A DNA stretch of 64,000 bases from Afipia birgiae 34632. GTDB taxonomy: Bacteria > Pseudomonadota > Alphaproteobacteria > Rhizobiales > Xanthobacteraceae. The position numbers were made by a program, and so were the translations under genes. The stretch covers positions 2,880,843 through 2,944,842 of the forward strand of contig NZ_HG326652.1 in NCBI RefSeq assembly GCF_000308295.2. Reading direction: 5' to 3'. Each line of letters opens with the position of its first letter. Within the stretch, counting starts at the first letter, position 1. Below are positions 44,615-52,905 of this stretch, in pieces. The notes beneath the pieces are model-generated. The model saw only the letters and a list, made by a program, of their open reading frames with translations, was not told the DNA's origin and ran no database searches.

Positions 44615-45061
44615 CTACAGCCGGATCGTGCTGACTGCGCACGACAGCTCATCGCGTGGACAGTTCACCTTGGGCGGATCGATGTCACGCAAGGCGACCG
44701 CGCCAGCCGCAGCCGAATGGCCTATTTCATCAAACAGCAGCGCCATTTCCACGAAAACAGTGCGGTCCCTCTCGTTCTCGGTCAACTGGTTGAGTTCTGA
44801 CAGAAGCGCGAGAATGGCGGCGATACGATCCTTGTGATCGCGGGCACGAAGCAGCGACCGCCGCGAAAGACGGCGCGCTTCAAGATCCGAGAATCGCTCA
44901 AGAGCGCCGCTGAGAAGCTCTCGGCAGCTGCAGTCCAGATCCGTGCGTGTCAGCACAATCTGTAGCCGTGCGATCAGATCGATAGTTTCGCTGTTTCGGC
45001 CTTGCTCCGCCATGACCGTTTCTTTCCCAAATCGTGCTGACGCTGCGTTGTCGTGACTCAT
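44615..45061 (-). CDS. Unknown protein co-translated with ubiV
   Basis: 148 residues, no family recognised. Mostly helical: I-D-L-I-A-R-L-Q-I-V-L-T-R ... S-L-L-R-A-R-D-H-K-D-R-I-A-A-I-L-A-L-L-S-E-L-N-Q-L-T ... F-V-E-M-A-L-L-F-D-E-I-G-H-S-A-A-A. It has Cys in D-C-S-C-R-E-L near 43-45 and two more near the end (N-C-P-R-D-E-L-S-C). The ATG overlaps the ubiV stop by four bases, so it is the last gene of a ubiT-ubiU-ubiV group. Ends close to, and converging with, hemN. A helper of anaerobic quinone hydroxylation is a testable guess, nothing more. Confidence 0.75.
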   Translation of the reverse strand: MSHDNAASARFGKETVMAEQGRNSETIDLIARLQIVLTRTDLDCSCRELLSGALERFSDLEARRLSRRSLLRARDHKDRIAAILALLSELNQLTENERDRTVFVEMALLFDEIGHSAAAGAVALRDIDPPKVNCPRDELSCAVSTIRL

Positions 45062-46002
45062 GGCATCGAATGCTGCATCTGCGCCCGGCCGCGACCCAGA
45101 CCAGGCTCCTTGGAGGCTGAGATAAACGCGGCGCCCAGCTGTCCATGCACGAAGCCATTCGCGAACGGAACATCGGGATAAATCTGCGACAGCGCGCGAG
45201 TCGCATCCTCGTGTTCCCGATTGCCGTCGAGCACGTCGCGGAAAACCCGGGCAACCGCGACCATGTCACATTGCTGCGGCGACAGGCGAAGTGCACCGAC
45301 GCCCACTGCGGCAAGTTCTTCCACCTCCCCCAGCAAATTGGCACACGCATGCGACATGGTCTGCACTCCATTCATGGCAAGGAACGGCTCGCCATCGAGC
45401 GTGGTCACAGTCAGCCCGTCCGGATCTTTCTCGCAAACGAAACGGCAATTGTCCTTTGAGAGCTTGTGGAGGCGGGCATGATAACAGCGTGCGGAGATCG
45501 CAAGCGGCACGCGACCAAAGGCAAAGACCTCCGTCGTGACGTCTGGCAAAGTAGCCGCGACGGTCCGGATCGAGTCCATCGGCAATTCGGGGGGCAGACA
45601 GATGCGACGCGCCCCCCGTCCGGCGAAGTAGGCCGCGGTCGCCTCGTTGTAGATATTCACAAACGGGCCGATTGCATAAGGGCGGCCCGCGAGCGATCCA
45701 AAGCAGGATAGATCGTTCGCCTCCACCATGAAGTCCGTGTTTCCGGCAAGTTCCACCATCTGCCGTCGCTCCCGTGGCAGCGACACGAGAATGAGAGATC
45801 CGAGAACAACCTGCTTGCCGCAAGCCGCGAGCCGCTCGATCACCACAGGCATATGTTCCGCAAAGAACGGCGAACGTTTCGAACACACGATTTCGCCGAC
45901 CACGACCACATCGACGGGCGCTTCCTCGGCAATACGGAAATAGAAGTCGCGCCACTGCTCAGGTTGCCAATGGTAGAGCACAGGCCCAAGGGTCAATTGC
46001 AT
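45058..46002 (-). CDS. ubiV: UbiV, oxygen-independent ubiquinone hydroxylase subunit
   Basis: 314 residues, U32 family. [4Fe-4S] ligands at Cys40 (V-G-E-I-V-C-S-K), Cys173 (S-A-R-C-Y), Cys186 and Cys190 (D-N-C-R-F-V-C), the spacing of E. coli UbiV. With UbiU it hydroxylates the quinone ring using prephenate instead of O2. Formerly annotated as a peptidase. Next to ubiU (50 bases) and co-translated with the unknown 148-residue gene. Confidence 0.93.
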   Translation of the reverse strand: MQLTLGPVLYHWQPEQWRDFYFRIAEEAPVDVVVVGEIVCSKRSPFFAEHMPVVIERLAACGKQVVLGSLILVSLPRERRQMVELAGNTDFMVEANDLSCFGSLAGRPYAIGPFVNIYNEATAAYFAGRGARRICLPPELPMDSIRTVAATLPDVTTEVFAFGRVPLAISARCYHARLHKLSKDNCRFVCEKDPDGLTVTTLDGEPFLAMNGVQTMSHACANLLGEVEELAAVGVGALRLSPQQCDMVAVARVFRDVLDGNREHEDATRALSQIYPDVPFANGFVHGQLGAAFISASKEPGLGRGRAQMQHSMP

Positions 46003-46051
46003 CGGCGTAACCTCACCCGATACATGCCGTGAATCATGAACATATATGACA

Positions 46052-47029
46052 TCATCGCCAGCTCTTGCGATAAGCTCCGGCCGTCGTTGACTGACCTTCG
46101 GTGAGAGCGACCAGCCCGCCTACCGGAGCAGGAAGACCGCCTTCCAGTTCCGCGAGCGTTTGACGAAAATTGCGGACCACGCGCTCGATATAGGCGCGGC
46201 CGCGTTGCCGTCCCTCGATTTTCAGCGCCGTGACGCCGGCTTTCTGCAATTCCGGCAGCATGGAGGTTGCATCGAGACTCACCGGGTCCTCGAAAAGATA
46301 GCCGGCACCGTACTCAGTCTGGAAACGTCCCTTGCACAGCGTCGGGTACCCCGCCGCCTCCCTCGCGGAAAACTTGTTGATCGTGAATTCGCCGAGGCGC
46401 GAAATGAGCTGCCCATCCTGCTTGAGATAGTGGACATCGCTTGCCGGTGAACAAACGCCGTGCATGTTCGGGGATTTTCCCGTGGCGTAGGAGGAGAGCG
46501 AACAGCGCCCCTCCTCCATGACGCAAAGGCCGCCAAAGACGAAGATCTCGGTCTCGCAACTGACCTCGCGCGCAATCGCAGCGATTTCGGCCACGCTCAA
46601 CACTCGGGGCAAAACGACCCGGCGCGCTCCGAACGCCTTCACATAGAAATTGATTGCATCCGGATTGGCGGCGGCGGCCTGAACCGAAACATGAAGGCGC
46701 TGGTCCGGATGACGTTGCGCCGCATAGTCGAGAACGCCGACGTCGGCGACAATCAAAGCATCTGCGCCTGCCTCGACAGCATCGTCGACCGCGCGTTTCC
46801 AGACGTCGAGCGCTCCCGCTCGCGCGAACGTGTTAATGGCAACCAGAACCTTGACGCCATGTTTGTGGGCACGCGCGATCCCCGCCCGCAGTTCTTCGCG
46901 GCTGAAATTTAGCCCGGGAAAATTGCGCGCATTGGTCTCGTCGCGAAAGCCGCAATAGACCGCATCCGCCCCTGCTTCAACGGCGGCCTTGAGTGCGGCT
47001 GGCGTTCCGGCGGGGCAGATCAGTTCCAT
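46052..47029 (-). CDS. ubiU: UbiU, oxygen-independent ubiquinone hydroxylase subunit
   Basis: 325 residues from ATG 47029, starting M-E-L-I-C-P-A-G-T-P-A-A-L-K-A-A. U32 family with cysteines at exactly 169, 176, 193 and 232 (G-L-C-V-M-E-E-G-R-C ... H-G-V-C-S-P ... T-L-C-K-G-R), identical in numbering to the [4Fe-4S] ligands known for E. coli UbiU. TIM-barrel-like. Overlaps the ubiT end by ten bases. The upstream extension of the frame lies in ubiT and is rejected. Confidence 0.94.
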   Translation of the reverse strand: MELICPAGTPAALKAAVEAGADAVYCGFRDETNARNFPGLNFSREELRAGIARAHKHGVKVLVAINTFARAGALDVWKRAVDDAVEAGADALIVADVGVLDYAAQRHPDQRLHVSVQAAAANPDAINFYVKAFGARRVVLPRVLSVAEIAAIAREVSCETEIFVFGGLCVMEEGRCSLSSYATGKSPNMHGVCSPASDVHYLKQDGQLISRLGEFTINKFSAREAAGYPTLCKGRFQTEYGAGYLFEDPVSLDATSMLPELQKAGVTALKIEGRQRGRAYIERVVRNFRQTLAELEGGLPAPVGGLVALTEGQSTTAGAYRKSWR

Positions 47030-47574
47030 GATCCGCCCTTGGACGCCAGATCGCGCCGCTGCTGTCCGGGGGGATCGCCGATGACGCCCCGCACGAGCCG
47101 CTCGACGATGGGCGACAACGGCCCCATCCACGCGACGGATTCAGCGACAATGTCAATTCCGGCGTCATCGATTGCGTTACGCAGCGCGACCGCTGCCTCC
47201 ATATCGCCCTCGATCTGAAGATCCCGCGAGAAGAAGAGCGCGTCCCCATCGCAGGACCCGTCCACGAGTCCAATGAGCGCCGCGAGAGGCCCCGTAATCC
47301 GGACGTCAATCCGTCGCGGCAGGGACCTTGTTGCAGTGACAGTTGGGTTCACCCTCCTGGGCTCGAGCACAAAAGCGAAAGGCAGGTCTATCGGATCGAG
47401 CCCGTACCGTTTGGCGGCATGGGCGCCGAGACGATCGAAAATTTGCGGATGCCGCTTCTGTATCCCGTAGAGCGAGGCGGCGAGTACTGGCTGCAACGGC
47501 AAAAGCGGCAGGACTCGCCCCGCAAGGGCGAACACAAGCGGCAGTCTCGATATGGACGAACCGGATACCGGCAT
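47020..47574 (-). CDS. ubiT: UbiT, SCP2-domain ubiquinone accessory protein
   Basis: 184 residues. SCP2 lipid-binding domain; the segment D-L-P-F-A-F-V-L-E-P near residue 65 and R-I-T-G-P-L-A-A-L-I-G-L-V-D-G-S-x-D-G-D-A-L-F-F-S-R-D-L near 95-120 is the UbiT hallmark. UbiT replaces UbiJ as lipid carrier for anaerobic Q synthesis. Proposed first gene of ubiTUV plus the 148-residue gene, with a weak FNR-like box 49-62 bases upstream. Confidence 0.88.
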   Translation of the reverse strand: MPVSGSSISRLPLVFALAGRVLPLLPLQPVLAASLYGIQKRHPQIFDRLGAHAAKRYGLDPIDLPFAFVLEPRRVNPTVTATRSLPRRIDVRITGPLAALIGLVDGSCDGDALFFSRDLQIEGDMEAAVALRNAIDDAGIDIVAESVAWMGPLSPIVERLVRGVIGDPPGQQRRDLASKGGSWN

Positions 47575-47622
47575 GAGACTTCCCCTTTCAAGTCTTCATA
47601 TCATCCGGCCGAAGCTAACTCT

Positions 47623-47636
47623 TTGTTCGAGAACAA
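47623..47636 (-). promoter_or_regulatory. Weak FNR-like palindrome upstream of ubiT
   Basis: TTGTTCGAGAACAA, a perfect inverted repeat keeping TTG...CAA but with TT/AA instead of AT at the inner positions. Centre 55 bases before the ubiT start. Spacing fits activation; sequence is the least FNR-like of the set. Confidence 0.35.
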
Positions 47637-47775
47637 TGAATATGTGGGGAATCCATGCTGAATTCGATTTTAAGGAGGCGGTGTGCCGCGTCCCTCCCGT
47701 GATTTCCAGACCCGCACATTTTCGGTACGTGCCTTGGAGATGGCGGCCCTTTCCACTCCACGATGACGGTCTCAT

Positions 47776-48063
47776 ATGATCCAGCGCGCAGACTTGATCT
47801 TTCTTGAGGAACTCGGTCAACGAGTCATGGCCGCACGCGGTCTTCGCGGCATGTCGCGCAAGACGCTGGCCCAGACGTCGAGTATTTCCGAACGTTACAT
47901 TGCACTACTTGAGAGTGGCAGAGGCAACATCTCCATCGTACTGCTGCGCCGAGTATCGAACGCAATGGCCATACCCTTGATCGACCTCATTCCATCCGGC
48001 AAGCCGCATCGCCGATGGACCGATGCCGCCCGGTCCATATTTCCGCAGGCGGGAAAGCACTGA
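47776..48063 (+). CDS. XRE-family regulator (BoxR/BzdR-like HTH, short)
   Basis: 95 residues. HTH_3 domain: L-G-Q-R-V-M-A-A-R-G-L-R-G-M-S-R-K-T-L-A-Q-T-S-S-I-S-E-R-Y-I-A-L-L-E-S-G-R-G-N-I-S-I-V. This is close to the N-terminal domain of BzdR/BoxR regulators of aromatic degradation, which continue with a shikimate-kinase-like sensor; here the protein stops 20 residues after the HTH (P-S-G-K-P-H-R-R-W). It may be a truncated copy or a stand-alone regulator. A dyad at 48110-48126 lies just after it, ahead of ubiD. Confidence 0.7.
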   Translation: MIQRADLIFLEELGQRVMAARGLRGMSRKTLAQTSSISERYIALLESGRGNISIVLLRRVSNAMAIPLIDLIPSGKPHRRWTDAARSIFPQAGKH

Positions 48064-48109
48064 TCACACACGCATAGACTGCGGTGTGAGCGGTCACAGC
48101 TTCCGCCGC

Positions 48110-48126
48110 CATGTTCGCTGAACATG
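48110..48126. promoter_or_regulatory. Perfect dyad between XRE gene and ubiD
   Basis: Arms CATGTTC and GAACATG around GCT. About 83 bases before the ubiD start and 47 after the XRE stop. Possible operator for the XRE protein; could also be a small hairpin. Confidence 0.4.
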
Positions 48127-48208
48127 ACACTGGCCTATACATCTCCGAATCCTCCAGCAAAGACGCAGAGAAATACTTATCGACTCTGAGATTTTGGAGA
48201 ACATACCT

Positions 48209-49738
48209 GTGCTGCGCCGCGACCAGCCACCTTTCACCAATCTACGCAATTTCCTTTCCCATCTTGAAAATGGTGGCCGACTTATCCGAGTCCGCGAACC
48301 GATATCGGTCGTCCATGAGATGACCGAGATTCATCGACGCGTCCTGCAGGCAGGCGGCCCGGCGCTGATGTTCGAGGCGGCGATCAAGGCCGACGGCACT
48401 ACAGCTGAAATGCCTGTCCTCGTGAATCTGTTCGGCACACGGGAACGCATCGCCTGGGGACTCGGCGTCAATCCCGAGCGGCTTGCAGCCCTTGGCGAAG
48501 CGCTCGCGGAACTGAGTGAGCCGCGCCCGCCGCGCGATTTCGCAGACGCGATCGCAAAACTGCCTCTCGCTCGCGCAATCATGGCAATGCGCCCCAAGCA
48601 GGTCGACACGCCGCCCGTACAGGACATTGTGTGGCGCGGAGAATCGATCGATCTTATGCGGCTGCCGGCGCAGATTTGCTGGCCACAGGAACCAGCGCCA
48701 CTCATCACCTGGCCGATGGTCATCACCGGGCCGCCCGACGACGAGGCCGGCAACAATGCCAATGTTGGCGTTTACAGAATGCAGGTGATCGGCCGCGATC
48801 GTGCAATCCTGCGCTGGCTCGCCCACCGCGGGGGCGCCCGCCATCATTATCAATGGAAGGCACGCGGACTCGACATGCCGATTGCGATCGCAATTGGTGC
48901 CGATCCCGCAACGATTCTCTCAGCAGTTCTTCCCCTGCCGGAAACACTTTCTGAATTCCGCTTCGCCGGCCTCCTTCGCGGTGCGCGTCTTCCGCTCGCA
49001 CGTTGCGTCAGCGTCCCGCTGATGATTCCCGCTGAAGCGGAGATCGTCATAGAAGGCACCGTCTCCGCAAGCGAGACAGCCCCGGAAGGACCGTTTGGCG
49101 ATCACACCGGCTACTACAATGCCGTCGAGAATTTTCCTGTGATGCGCGTGTCCGCGATCACCATGCGCCGACAGCCGATCTATCTTTCCACCTTCACCGG
49201 CCGACCGCCCGACGAACCTTCACGCATCGGCGAAGTTTTCAACGAGCTTCTCGTGCCGTTGCTCAAGAAGCGGCTTCCCGAGATCGTCGATCTGTGGCTT
49301 CCCCCCGAAGCGTGTTCATACCGGATCGCAATCGCATCTGTTGCTAAGCGTTATCCGGGACAGGCGCGGCGGGTCATGCTTGCGCTCTGGTCAATGCTGC
49401 CGCAGCTCACCTACACGAAATTTCTCATCCTCGTTGATCCAGACATCGATGTACGCAACTGGTCCGACGTGATGTGGGCGATTGCTACGCGTTCCGATCC
49501 CTCACGCGATCTCATCACGCTGACGGACACGCCGATCGACTATCTCGACTTTGCTTCTCCCAAGCCGGGCCTCGGCGGCAAGCTTGGTATCGACGCGACC
49601 ACGAAAGTCCATCCCGAAACGGATCGCGAATGGGGGCGACTCCTCACCATGGACAGCGCGGTGGTCGAGCGCGTGGACAGGCTCTGGCAGCAGCTCGGCC
49701 TGCCGCCAAACGCCGCATTCGGAGATAGCGCGCGATGA
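48209..49738 (+). CDS. ubiD: UbiD-family prenylated-FMN decarboxylase
   Basis: 509 residues from GTG 48209, with GGAGAA seven bases upstream (TTG 48194 is an alternative). UbiD pattern: N-L-R-N-F-L-S-H-L-E near the start, N-V-G-V-Y-R-M-Q near 190 (prFMN/Mn contacts), A-P-E-G-P-F-G-D-H-T-G-Y-Y near 295 (catalytic Glu-Arg region) and L-G-I-D-A-T-T-K near 465. Decarboxylates 3-polyprenyl-4-hydroxybenzoate in ubiquinone synthesis, though UbiD-like enzymes also act on other aromatic acids. Coupled by ATGA to ubiX, which supplies the cofactor. Confidence 0.9.
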   Translation: MLRRDQPPFTNLRNFLSHLENGGRLIRVREPISVVHEMTEIHRRVLQAGGPALMFEAAIKADGTTAEMPVLVNLFGTRERIAWGLGVNPERLAALGEALAELSEPRPPRDFADAIAKLPLARAIMAMRPKQVDTPPVQDIVWRGESIDLMRLPAQICWPQEPAPLITWPMVITGPPDDEAGNNANVGVYRMQVIGRDRAILRWLAHRGGARHHYQWKARGLDMPIAIAIGADPATILSAVLPLPETLSEFRFAGLLRGARLPLARCVSVPLMIPAEAEIVIEGTVSASETAPEGPFGDHTGYYNAVENFPVMRVSAITMRRQPIYLSTFTGRPPDEPSRIGEVFNELLVPLLKKRLPEIVDLWLPPEACSYRIAIASVAKRYPGQARRVMLALWSMLPQLTYTKFLILVDPDIDVRNWSDVMWAIATRSDPSRDLITLTDTPIDYLDFASPKPGLGGKLGIDATTKVHPETDREWGRLLTMDSAVVERVDRLWQQLGLPPNAAFGDSAR

Positions 49739-50310
49739 GCAACCGCTTGCGAGTCGTAGTCGGAATTAGCGGGGCCTCGGGCGCAGCGCTCGGCGTACGA
49801 GTTGCCGAGTTGCTATCGGAGAATGACCAATGCGATGTCCATCTGGTGGTCACGCGCAGCGCCGAACGGACGCTCCGACACGAAATTGGGCCAAACGCTC
49901 TGTCGGCTGTCTCCGCGATAGTCACGCACCATCACCCGAATGAAGACATCGGCGCAAGCATCGCCAGCGGCTCCTTTCGCACCGCGGGCATGATCGTGGC
50001 ACCGTGCTCGATCCGCACCTTGTCCGCGATCGCCGCGAGCGCCGCAGACAATCTTCTGGTCCGCGCGGCAGACGTTCAACTCAAGGAGCGGCGAAAGCTC
50101 GTACTGATGGTGCGGGAAACTCCTCTGCATCTCGGTCATCTGCGAGCAATGGCTGCGGCGACAGAAATCGGCGCAATCATTGCGCCGCCGGTTCCGGCAT
50201 TCTATCAAAAGCCAAGTTCGATAATCGAGATGATCGACCATATCGCGCGGCGGACGATCGACCTTCTCAATCTCGATCTCCACATTTCGGCGCGCGAATG
50301 GGAGGGCTAA
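49735..50310 (+). CDS. ubiX: UbiX, flavin prenyltransferase
   Basis: 191 residues. Flavoprotein fold: R-V-V-V-G-I-S-G-A-S-G-A-A-L-G near residue 5, I-A-S-G-S-F near 80, P-C-S-I-R-T-L-S-A-I-A near 92, V-R-E-T-P-L-H-L-G-H-L near 125 and P-P-V-P-A-F-Y near 148. Attaches a dimethylallyl group to FMN to form the prFMN used by UbiD. Four-base overlap with ubiD. Confidence 0.94.
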   Translation: MSNRLRVVVGISGASGAALGVRVAELLSENDQCDVHLVVTRSAERTLRHEIGPNALSAVSAIVTHHHPNEDIGASIASGSFRTAGMIVAPCSIRTLSAIAASAADNLLVRAADVQLKERRKLVLMVRETPLHLGHLRAMAAATEIGAIIAPPVPAFYQKPSSIIEMIDHIARRTIDLLNLDLHISAREWEG

Positions 50311-50349
50311 TGCTGCTCTTCAGCTACCGGCGAACACCCGCCACCATTT

Positions 50350-51393
50350 TTAGAACGCCGCATCGAAGGAAGACTGCATCACCTCATTGTGAATGAAACC
50401 GCGCTGCGCGTAAGCGAGCGTCATTTCGGCCAATGCGGGCGCCAGCAGAAATCCATGACGGTAAAGCCCGTTCACTGATATTTTTCTGTTGCCGACGATG
50501 ATGCGCGGCAGGTTGTCAGGAAACGCAGGCCGAAGCCCTGCGCCGATCTCGACGATACGCGCTTCGCCGAATGCCGGATGAACGGCATAAGCGGCGGTGA
50601 GCAATTCCAGCGCCGAGCGCACGCTGACCCCGGTATCCTCGCTCTCGAGGGTGGTGGCGCCGATCATGAAGCAATTGTCATCGCGCGGAATGACGTAGAT
50701 TGGCCAGCGCGGGTGCAGCAAGCGTACCGGGCGCGACAACCGTACTTCCGCCGTTTCAATGATGGCCATCTCACCCTTGACGCCACGTAGGTCGGAGGAT
50801 TCTTTACGAGCTGCAAGGCCCCGGCAATCGATCACAATGCTGCCGGTCTCCTTGGCAAGTTGTTCTGGATCGCATTCAGACTGGAATCGAACGATGCCAC
50901 CGTTCGCTGCAAGCCTTGCATGCAGTTGCGGCAACACGGCGCGTGGTTCAACATGTCCCTCGCCCGCAAAGAACAGGCCTTCACGAAACCTTCCGTCCAG
51001 CGATGGCTCAAGGCTCATGACACCCCCGGCATCAAGGCGTTCATGGCCGGTCGTCCGCTTTGCAAAGCGCTCGAAGTCCGGGCGGTCGCGTGAATTAGCG
51101 ACGACAAGAGAACCGTTGAACGGTGTTTCGGGCAAATGTTGACGCCACAGATCGAGCGACCGAACGCCGAGGCGCGTGATCAGCGGTTCAGAAGATTCGC
51201 CCTCACACCAGGGCGCCAGCATGCCGCCAGCCCAATGACTGGTCGCTTGGGTCATCTCGGCGCTGTCGCGATCGAGCAGTGTGACATCGTAGCCTGCATG
51301 CGCAAACAGCAACGCTTGCCAGCTACCGGCGATGCCTGCGCCAATTACAATGACGGAAGATGTTCCGCACAAGGAAGATGGTTCTCGAAGCAT
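50350..51393 (-). CDS. thiO: ThiO-like FAD-dependent glycine oxidase
   Basis: 347 residues. N-terminal Rossmann motif V-I-V-I-G-A-G-I-A-G near residue 15, S-H-W-A-G-G-M-L-A-P-W-C near 53 and a C-terminal N-G-L-Y-R-H-G-F-L-L-A-P near 320, the DAO-family pattern of ThiO. It makes iminoacetate from glycine for the thiazole ring of thiamine, normally using O2. Usually thiO sits with thiC, thiS, thiG and thiE; here it stands alone, but a TPP riboswitch immediately upstream confirms the thiamine link. Its ribosome binding site (GAGGGGA) is inside the riboswitch. Confidence 0.88.
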   Translation of the reverse strand: MLREPSSLCGTSSVIVIGAGIAGSWQALLFAHAGYDVTLLDRDSAEMTQATSHWAGGMLAPWCEGESSEPLITRLGVRSLDLWRQHLPETPFNGSLVVANSRDRPDFERFAKRTTGHERLDAGGVMSLEPSLDGRFREGLFFAGEGHVEPRAVLPQLHARLAANGGIVRFQSECDPEQLAKETGSIVIDCRGLAARKESSDLRGVKGEMAIIETAEVRLSRPVRLLHPRWPIYVIPRDDNCFMIGATTLESEDTGVSVRSALELLTAAYAVHPAFGEARIVEIGAGLRPAFPDNLPRIIVGNRKISVNGLYRHGFLLAPALAEMTLAYAQRGFIHNEVMQSSFDAAF

Positions 51394-51396
51394 TCC

Positions 51397-51497
51397 CGTC
51401 CCCTCGCTGGCATGACCCGGATCAGGGTCAAGGGGTCACCGCGCTTTCCCCGTTGCAAAGTTGCGGTATCTCAGTTCCTTGCCGGAGCGCCCCTCGG
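51397..51497 (-). ncRNA. TPP (thiamine pyrophosphate) riboswitch
   Basis: On the minus strand: P1 5' arm CGAGGGGCGC, then CTGAGATACC (51465-51474), a variable stem, ACCCTTGACCCTGATCCGGG, the turn TCATGCCAGC and the 3' strand GAGGGGA. These are the conserved THI-box cores. The 3' strand ends three bases before the thiO ATG and contains its Shine-Dalgarno, so ligand binding probably blocks translation directly. Confidence 0.93.
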
Positions 51498-51535
51498 AAC
51501 ACTCTGCATTCAATCCTAACCCGAGCATCGTTGCG

Positions 51536-51549
51536 TTGATCCGGATCAA
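51536..51549. promoter_or_regulatory. Perfect FNR box upstream of TPP riboswitch
   Basis: TTGATCCGGATCAA. Its centre is about 45 bases before the 5' end of the riboswitch, the right distance for FNR at -41.5 of a promoter starting the thiO leader. It could also serve the plus-strand gene at 51711. Confidence 0.65.
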
Positions 51550-51710
51550 AATATGATCACGTCCGGCCCTAGCGATAGAGCTTCGTCATCCGTTGCAGGC
51601 CGAGCATAGTACGTCCCCTAATTAAACGTCCTGTACTTTGGTAGCAGATGAGGCCTCGTCGGAAACGGCGGGGCCTTGGCAATTCAAAGCTCACCTCCGA
51701 GCGCGGCTAC

Positions 51711-51974
51711 ATGTCTCTCCTGCTTGACATCGAGGAAGTCCGCGCCCTGGTGCGCGGGGCCGACTACGACGGCTTCACCGCCTACGACTTGCAGAGCCGC
51801 CTGCAGATGCACGGCGGCACCGTCCGCCGCCTGATCGCCGCCGGACACCTTAAGACGATCACCGTCGTGAACCTGGTCAACCGCTGTCCCGCTGTCATCG
51901 TGACGACCGAAGAGGTCGAACGCTTCGAGCGGGAATTCGTGTCCCTGTTCGCACTCGCCAGGCAACCGGCCTAG
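51711..51974 (+). CDS. Short HTH-like protein, probably mobile-element fragment
   Basis: 87 residues from ATG 51711 (an upstream extension exists to 51648). Sequence T-A-Y-D-L-Q-S-R-L-Q-M-H-G-G-T-V-R-R-L-I-A-A-G-H-L looks like a helix-turn-helix, followed by V-T-T-E-E-V-E-R-F-E-R-E-F-V-S-L-F-A-L-A-R. The end resembles the C-terminal part of TniQ-like or excisionase-type proteins of transposons. No rest of such a protein is visible here, so truncation is likely. Confidence 0.45.
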   Translation: MSLLLDIEEVRALVRGADYDGFTAYDLQSRLQMHGGTVRRLIAAGHLKTITVVNLVNRCPAVIVTTEEVERFEREFVSLFALARQPA

Positions 51975-52294
51975 CGCGCACACAAAACACAGTGTTGGCG
52001 CTCGCGCTGGCAAAGCAACGGGGACGGCATCGCCTGGTGGTGGATAGGGAGATCGAGGCCGCCGGCGTCCGGGCGGCGCAACGTTCTATCGGAGGGCTGA
52101 ATTGTGACAGCACACCCTTCGATGAGAGAGGCCGATTGTCCAATTTCTATGTACAATTTCCGGACACCGCATTGACATGCTACGGGAGAATTTTGGTGTA
52201 CGCCGTGCCGATAGAAGGCCCGCCCTCTCACCAAAGGGAATGACGCTACATCTACGTACAAGGGCCCAGATGCCGCCCCGGAGGAAGGACCACA
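51975..52294. other. Stretch without recognised gene
   Basis: About 320 bases between the HTH fragment and the next gene. I see no gene, RNA or clear repeat; a good Shine-Dalgarno (GGAGGAAGG, 52278-52286) at its end belongs to the next gene. Confidence 0.5.
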
Positions 52295-52714
52295 TTGAAA
52301 GCAGAGAAGCCCAAGATCTTTCACGTCGCTAAGTATCCGCCGCCAATCGGGAGCCGCGTGAAGGTCTGGTTCGACACGAAAGAACGCCGACTGCTCGTCG
52401 AGGACGAGACTGGCCGCGTTACCTACGGCATGCCGTTAGCCGATGTCGTGTTCGAGACTGAGATGACACTCCGCGGAGCCGTACGCTGCGTGGCGCGCGG
52501 CAACATTATCGCTATTGCCGACACCCGCGAAGAGAGCGAGGCAAGGCGAGCGATTGTCCACGAATCTCGGAACAGCATGGATTTCTACTGGAGTCGCGAT
52601 AAGCAATGGCCATTCGCCAGAGCGCGCATGGCACTCATCTCACCTCTACACGGTGGATTCCCGACATCCTACGCCGTCGATCCCGTGCCGAAACCGGCGA
52701 GTGCTTCGTACTGA
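52295..52714 (+). CDS. Hypothetical protein
   Basis: 139 residues from TTG 52295, after a strong GGAGGAAGG. Soluble, mixed charge: V-K-V-W-F-D-T-K-E-R-R-L-L-V-E-D-E-T-G-R-V-T-Y-G-M-P-L-A-D-V-V-F at the start suggests beta structure. No family recognised. The last 40 residues look less protein-like and the frame may be partly decayed. Confidence 0.4.
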   Translation: MKAEKPKIFHVAKYPPPIGSRVKVWFDTKERRLLVEDETGRVTYGMPLADVVFETEMTLRGAVRCVARGNIIAIADTREESEARRAIVHESRNSMDFYWSRDKQWPFARARMALISPLHGGFPTSYAVDPVPKPASASY

Positions 52715-52905
52715 TCCGTGGACCGCGGTGGCCCGACGATCCGTTCATCGATCATCGCGCGTACGCGATTTTGAGAACGCCGGAATAGCAAAAAAAGTCG
52801 ATGCCGTCGGCATTTTTCGAGGAGCCGCGAAATTCGATTTTAGGGGACGTACTTTGCCCGTGGCTGCATCCATACGGCAAGAGATCCAAATCGAACCCGC
52901 CGCGC

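Noticed and set aside
45058..47029. Collagenase-like U32 peptidases
   Set aside because: The cysteine positions and the adjacent SCP2 gene identify UbiU and UbiV of anaerobic ubiquinone synthesis.
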